From: Rubrivivax sp.
GTDB lineage: Bacteria; Pseudomonadota; Gammaproteobacteria; Burkholderiales; Burkholderiaceae_C
Assembly: GCA_016790435.1 (NCBI GenBank)
Contig: JAEUPE010000284.1
Coordinates: forward strand, 1-34,776
Direction: 5' to 3'
Length of the DNA stretch: 34,776 bases
Made by a program: the position numbers and the translations under genes. This document shows positions 33,969 through 34,776 of the stretch, piece by piece (the first letter of the stretch is position 1; each line of letters starts with the position of its first letter). A model generated the notes under the pieces. That model had not been told where the DNA came from and did not search any database. It saw only the letters and a program-made list of their open reading frames with translations.

Positions 33969-34776
33969 TCAGCTCCCGAGCACGGTCTGGGCCACGATGT
34001 TGCGTTGCACCTCGTTGCTGCCGCCGTAGATCGTGGTCTTGCGGTAGTTGAGGTAGCCGGCGGTGGCGGTGGCGCAGTGCGCGGCGCCGACATGGTCGCC
34101 CTGCCAGCCGGCCTCCATGGCCTCGGCGATGAAGGGCAGGCCGTAGGGGCCGCAGGCCAGCATCATCAGCTCCGTGTAGCGCTGCTGGATCTCGCTGCCC
34201 TTGATCTTCAGCAGGCCGGCGATGTCCAGGCTCTGCTTGCCGCTCTTCTCCGCCGAGAGCACGCGCAGCACAAGCATCTCGAGCGCCACGATGTCCACCT
34301 CGAGCAGCGCGATCTGGTCGCGGAAGCGGACGTCGTCGTAGACGCCTTCGGCGCGCGCCATGCGCTTCAGGCGCTCGAGCTCACGCTTGGCGCGGTTGAC
34401 GTCGGCGATGTTGGTGCGCTCGTGCGCGAGCAGGTGCTTGGCGTAGGTCCAGCCCTTGTTCTCCTCGCCGACGAGGTTCTCGGCGGGCACCTCGACGTTG
34501 TCGAAGAAGACCTCGTTGACCTCGGGCTCACCGTCCATCAGCACGATGGGGCGCACCTTGACGCCGGGGCTCTTCATGTCGATCAGCAGGAAGCTGATGC
34601 CCGTCTGCGGCTTGCCCTCGGTGCTGGTGCGCACGAGGCAGAAGATCCACTCGCCGTACTGGCCGAGCGTCGTCCAGGTCTTCTGGCCGTTGACGATGTA
34701 CTTGTCACCGCGGCGCTCGGCGCGCGTCTTCAGCGAGGCGAGGTCGCTGCCCGAGCCCGGCTCGCTGTAGCCCTGG
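33969..34776 (-). CDS. Acyl-CoA dehydrogenase, large-subunit type (5' end missing)
   Basis: The C-terminal about 268 residues of an acyl-CoA dehydrogenase whose 5' end lies beyond the right window edge; the frame is open to base 34775. Visible: the FAD/acyl-CoA contact region GYSEPGSGSDLASLKTRA and the GQKTWTTLGQYGEWIFCLVRT strand, the middle beta-domain, LAHERTNIADVNRAKRELERL and the C-terminal TTIYGGSNEVQRNIVAQTVLG. The Glu of MCAD in the YEGT position is Gly here, while a Glu stands in the isovaleryl-CoA-dehydrogenase-type position (HERT). It is one base from the downstream dehydrogenase, suggesting a two-subunit PimC/PimD-like enzyme of fatty- or dicarboxylic-acid oxidation. Confidence 0.92.
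   Translation of the reverse strand, partial: QGYSEPGSGSDLASLKTRAERRGDKYIVNGQKTWTTLGQYGEWIFCLVRTSTEGKPQTGISFLLIDMKSPGVKVRPIVLMDGEPEVNEVFFDNVEVPAENLVGEENKGWTYAKHLLAHERTNIADVNRAKRELERLKRMARAEGVYDDVRFRDQIALLEVDIVALEMLVLRVLSAEKSGKQSLDIAGLLKIKGSEIQQRYTELMMLACGPYGLPFIAEAMEAGWQGDHVGAAHCATATAGYLNYRKTTIYGGSNEVQRNIVAQTVLGS

Overview
The window is high-GC, densely packed bacterial DNA. The gene set and order (pstA-pstB-phoU-phoB-phoR, trxA-rho-rpmE2, dnaX-ybaB-recR, ribF/ileS/lspA, a DUF2189 protein, MipA/OmpV porin-like proteins, fused kinase-HDOD proteins) point to a betaproteobacterium of the order Burkholderiales, perhaps the Rubrivivax/Leptothrix/Ideonella side. That placement is inference from gene content; no rRNA is present. 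I see no insertion sequence, prophage, CRISPR array or tRNA.

Layout. Bases 1-4385 (+) carry the end of the phosphate uptake and phosphate-sensing operon: pstA (cut by the window edge), pstB, phoU, phoB, phoR. A membrane protein of the glycosyltransferase-39/ArnT type (4394-6055, -) converges on it. Bases 6173-8395 (-) hold trxA, rho and rpmE2 in the usual order, with a long C-rich rho leader. Bases 8671-13151 (+) hold two overlapping genes. The first encodes a degenerate kinase-like domain plus HDOD; the second encodes an intact Hanks-type kinase plus HDOD plus a GAF-like domain. The gene for the small SRP RNA lies just downstream on the opposite strand (about 13237-13327, -), followed by a cyclopropane-fatty-acid-synthase-family methyltransferase and a divergent PurM-like protein, both on the minus strand. 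dnaX-ybaB-recR (16017-18870, +) make a replication/recombination operon. A DUF2189 membrane protein (-) and an MFS transporter (+) follow.

Bases 21259-27747 hold the lipoprotein/flavin/isoleucyl-tRNA block. lspA and ileS overlap by one base. ribF, which in related bacteria normally lies directly upstream of ileS, is separated from it here by two tandem MipA/OmpV outer-membrane genes on the opposite strand. A perfect CTTAAG-N5-CTTAAG direct repeat, identical to the PmrA/BasR box, lies between those two genes. Bases 27756-31666 form a small glycan-type cluster: GT4 glycosyltransferase (-), DUF5672 protein (+), SAM methyltransferase (+) and a second glycosyltransferase (+). The right end holds a P1-family (DmpA/NylC-like) hydrolase and two acyl-CoA dehydrogenase genes (-), the first of which runs off the window.

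Most of the window is housekeeping. The parts most worth a second look are the paired pseudokinase/kinase HDOD proteins, the duplicated MipA genes with the PmrA-like box, the pyrimidine-rich rho leader, and several genes (dnaX, the purM-like gene, ribF) whose -10-like hexamers sit so close to the ATG that their mRNAs may be leaderless.
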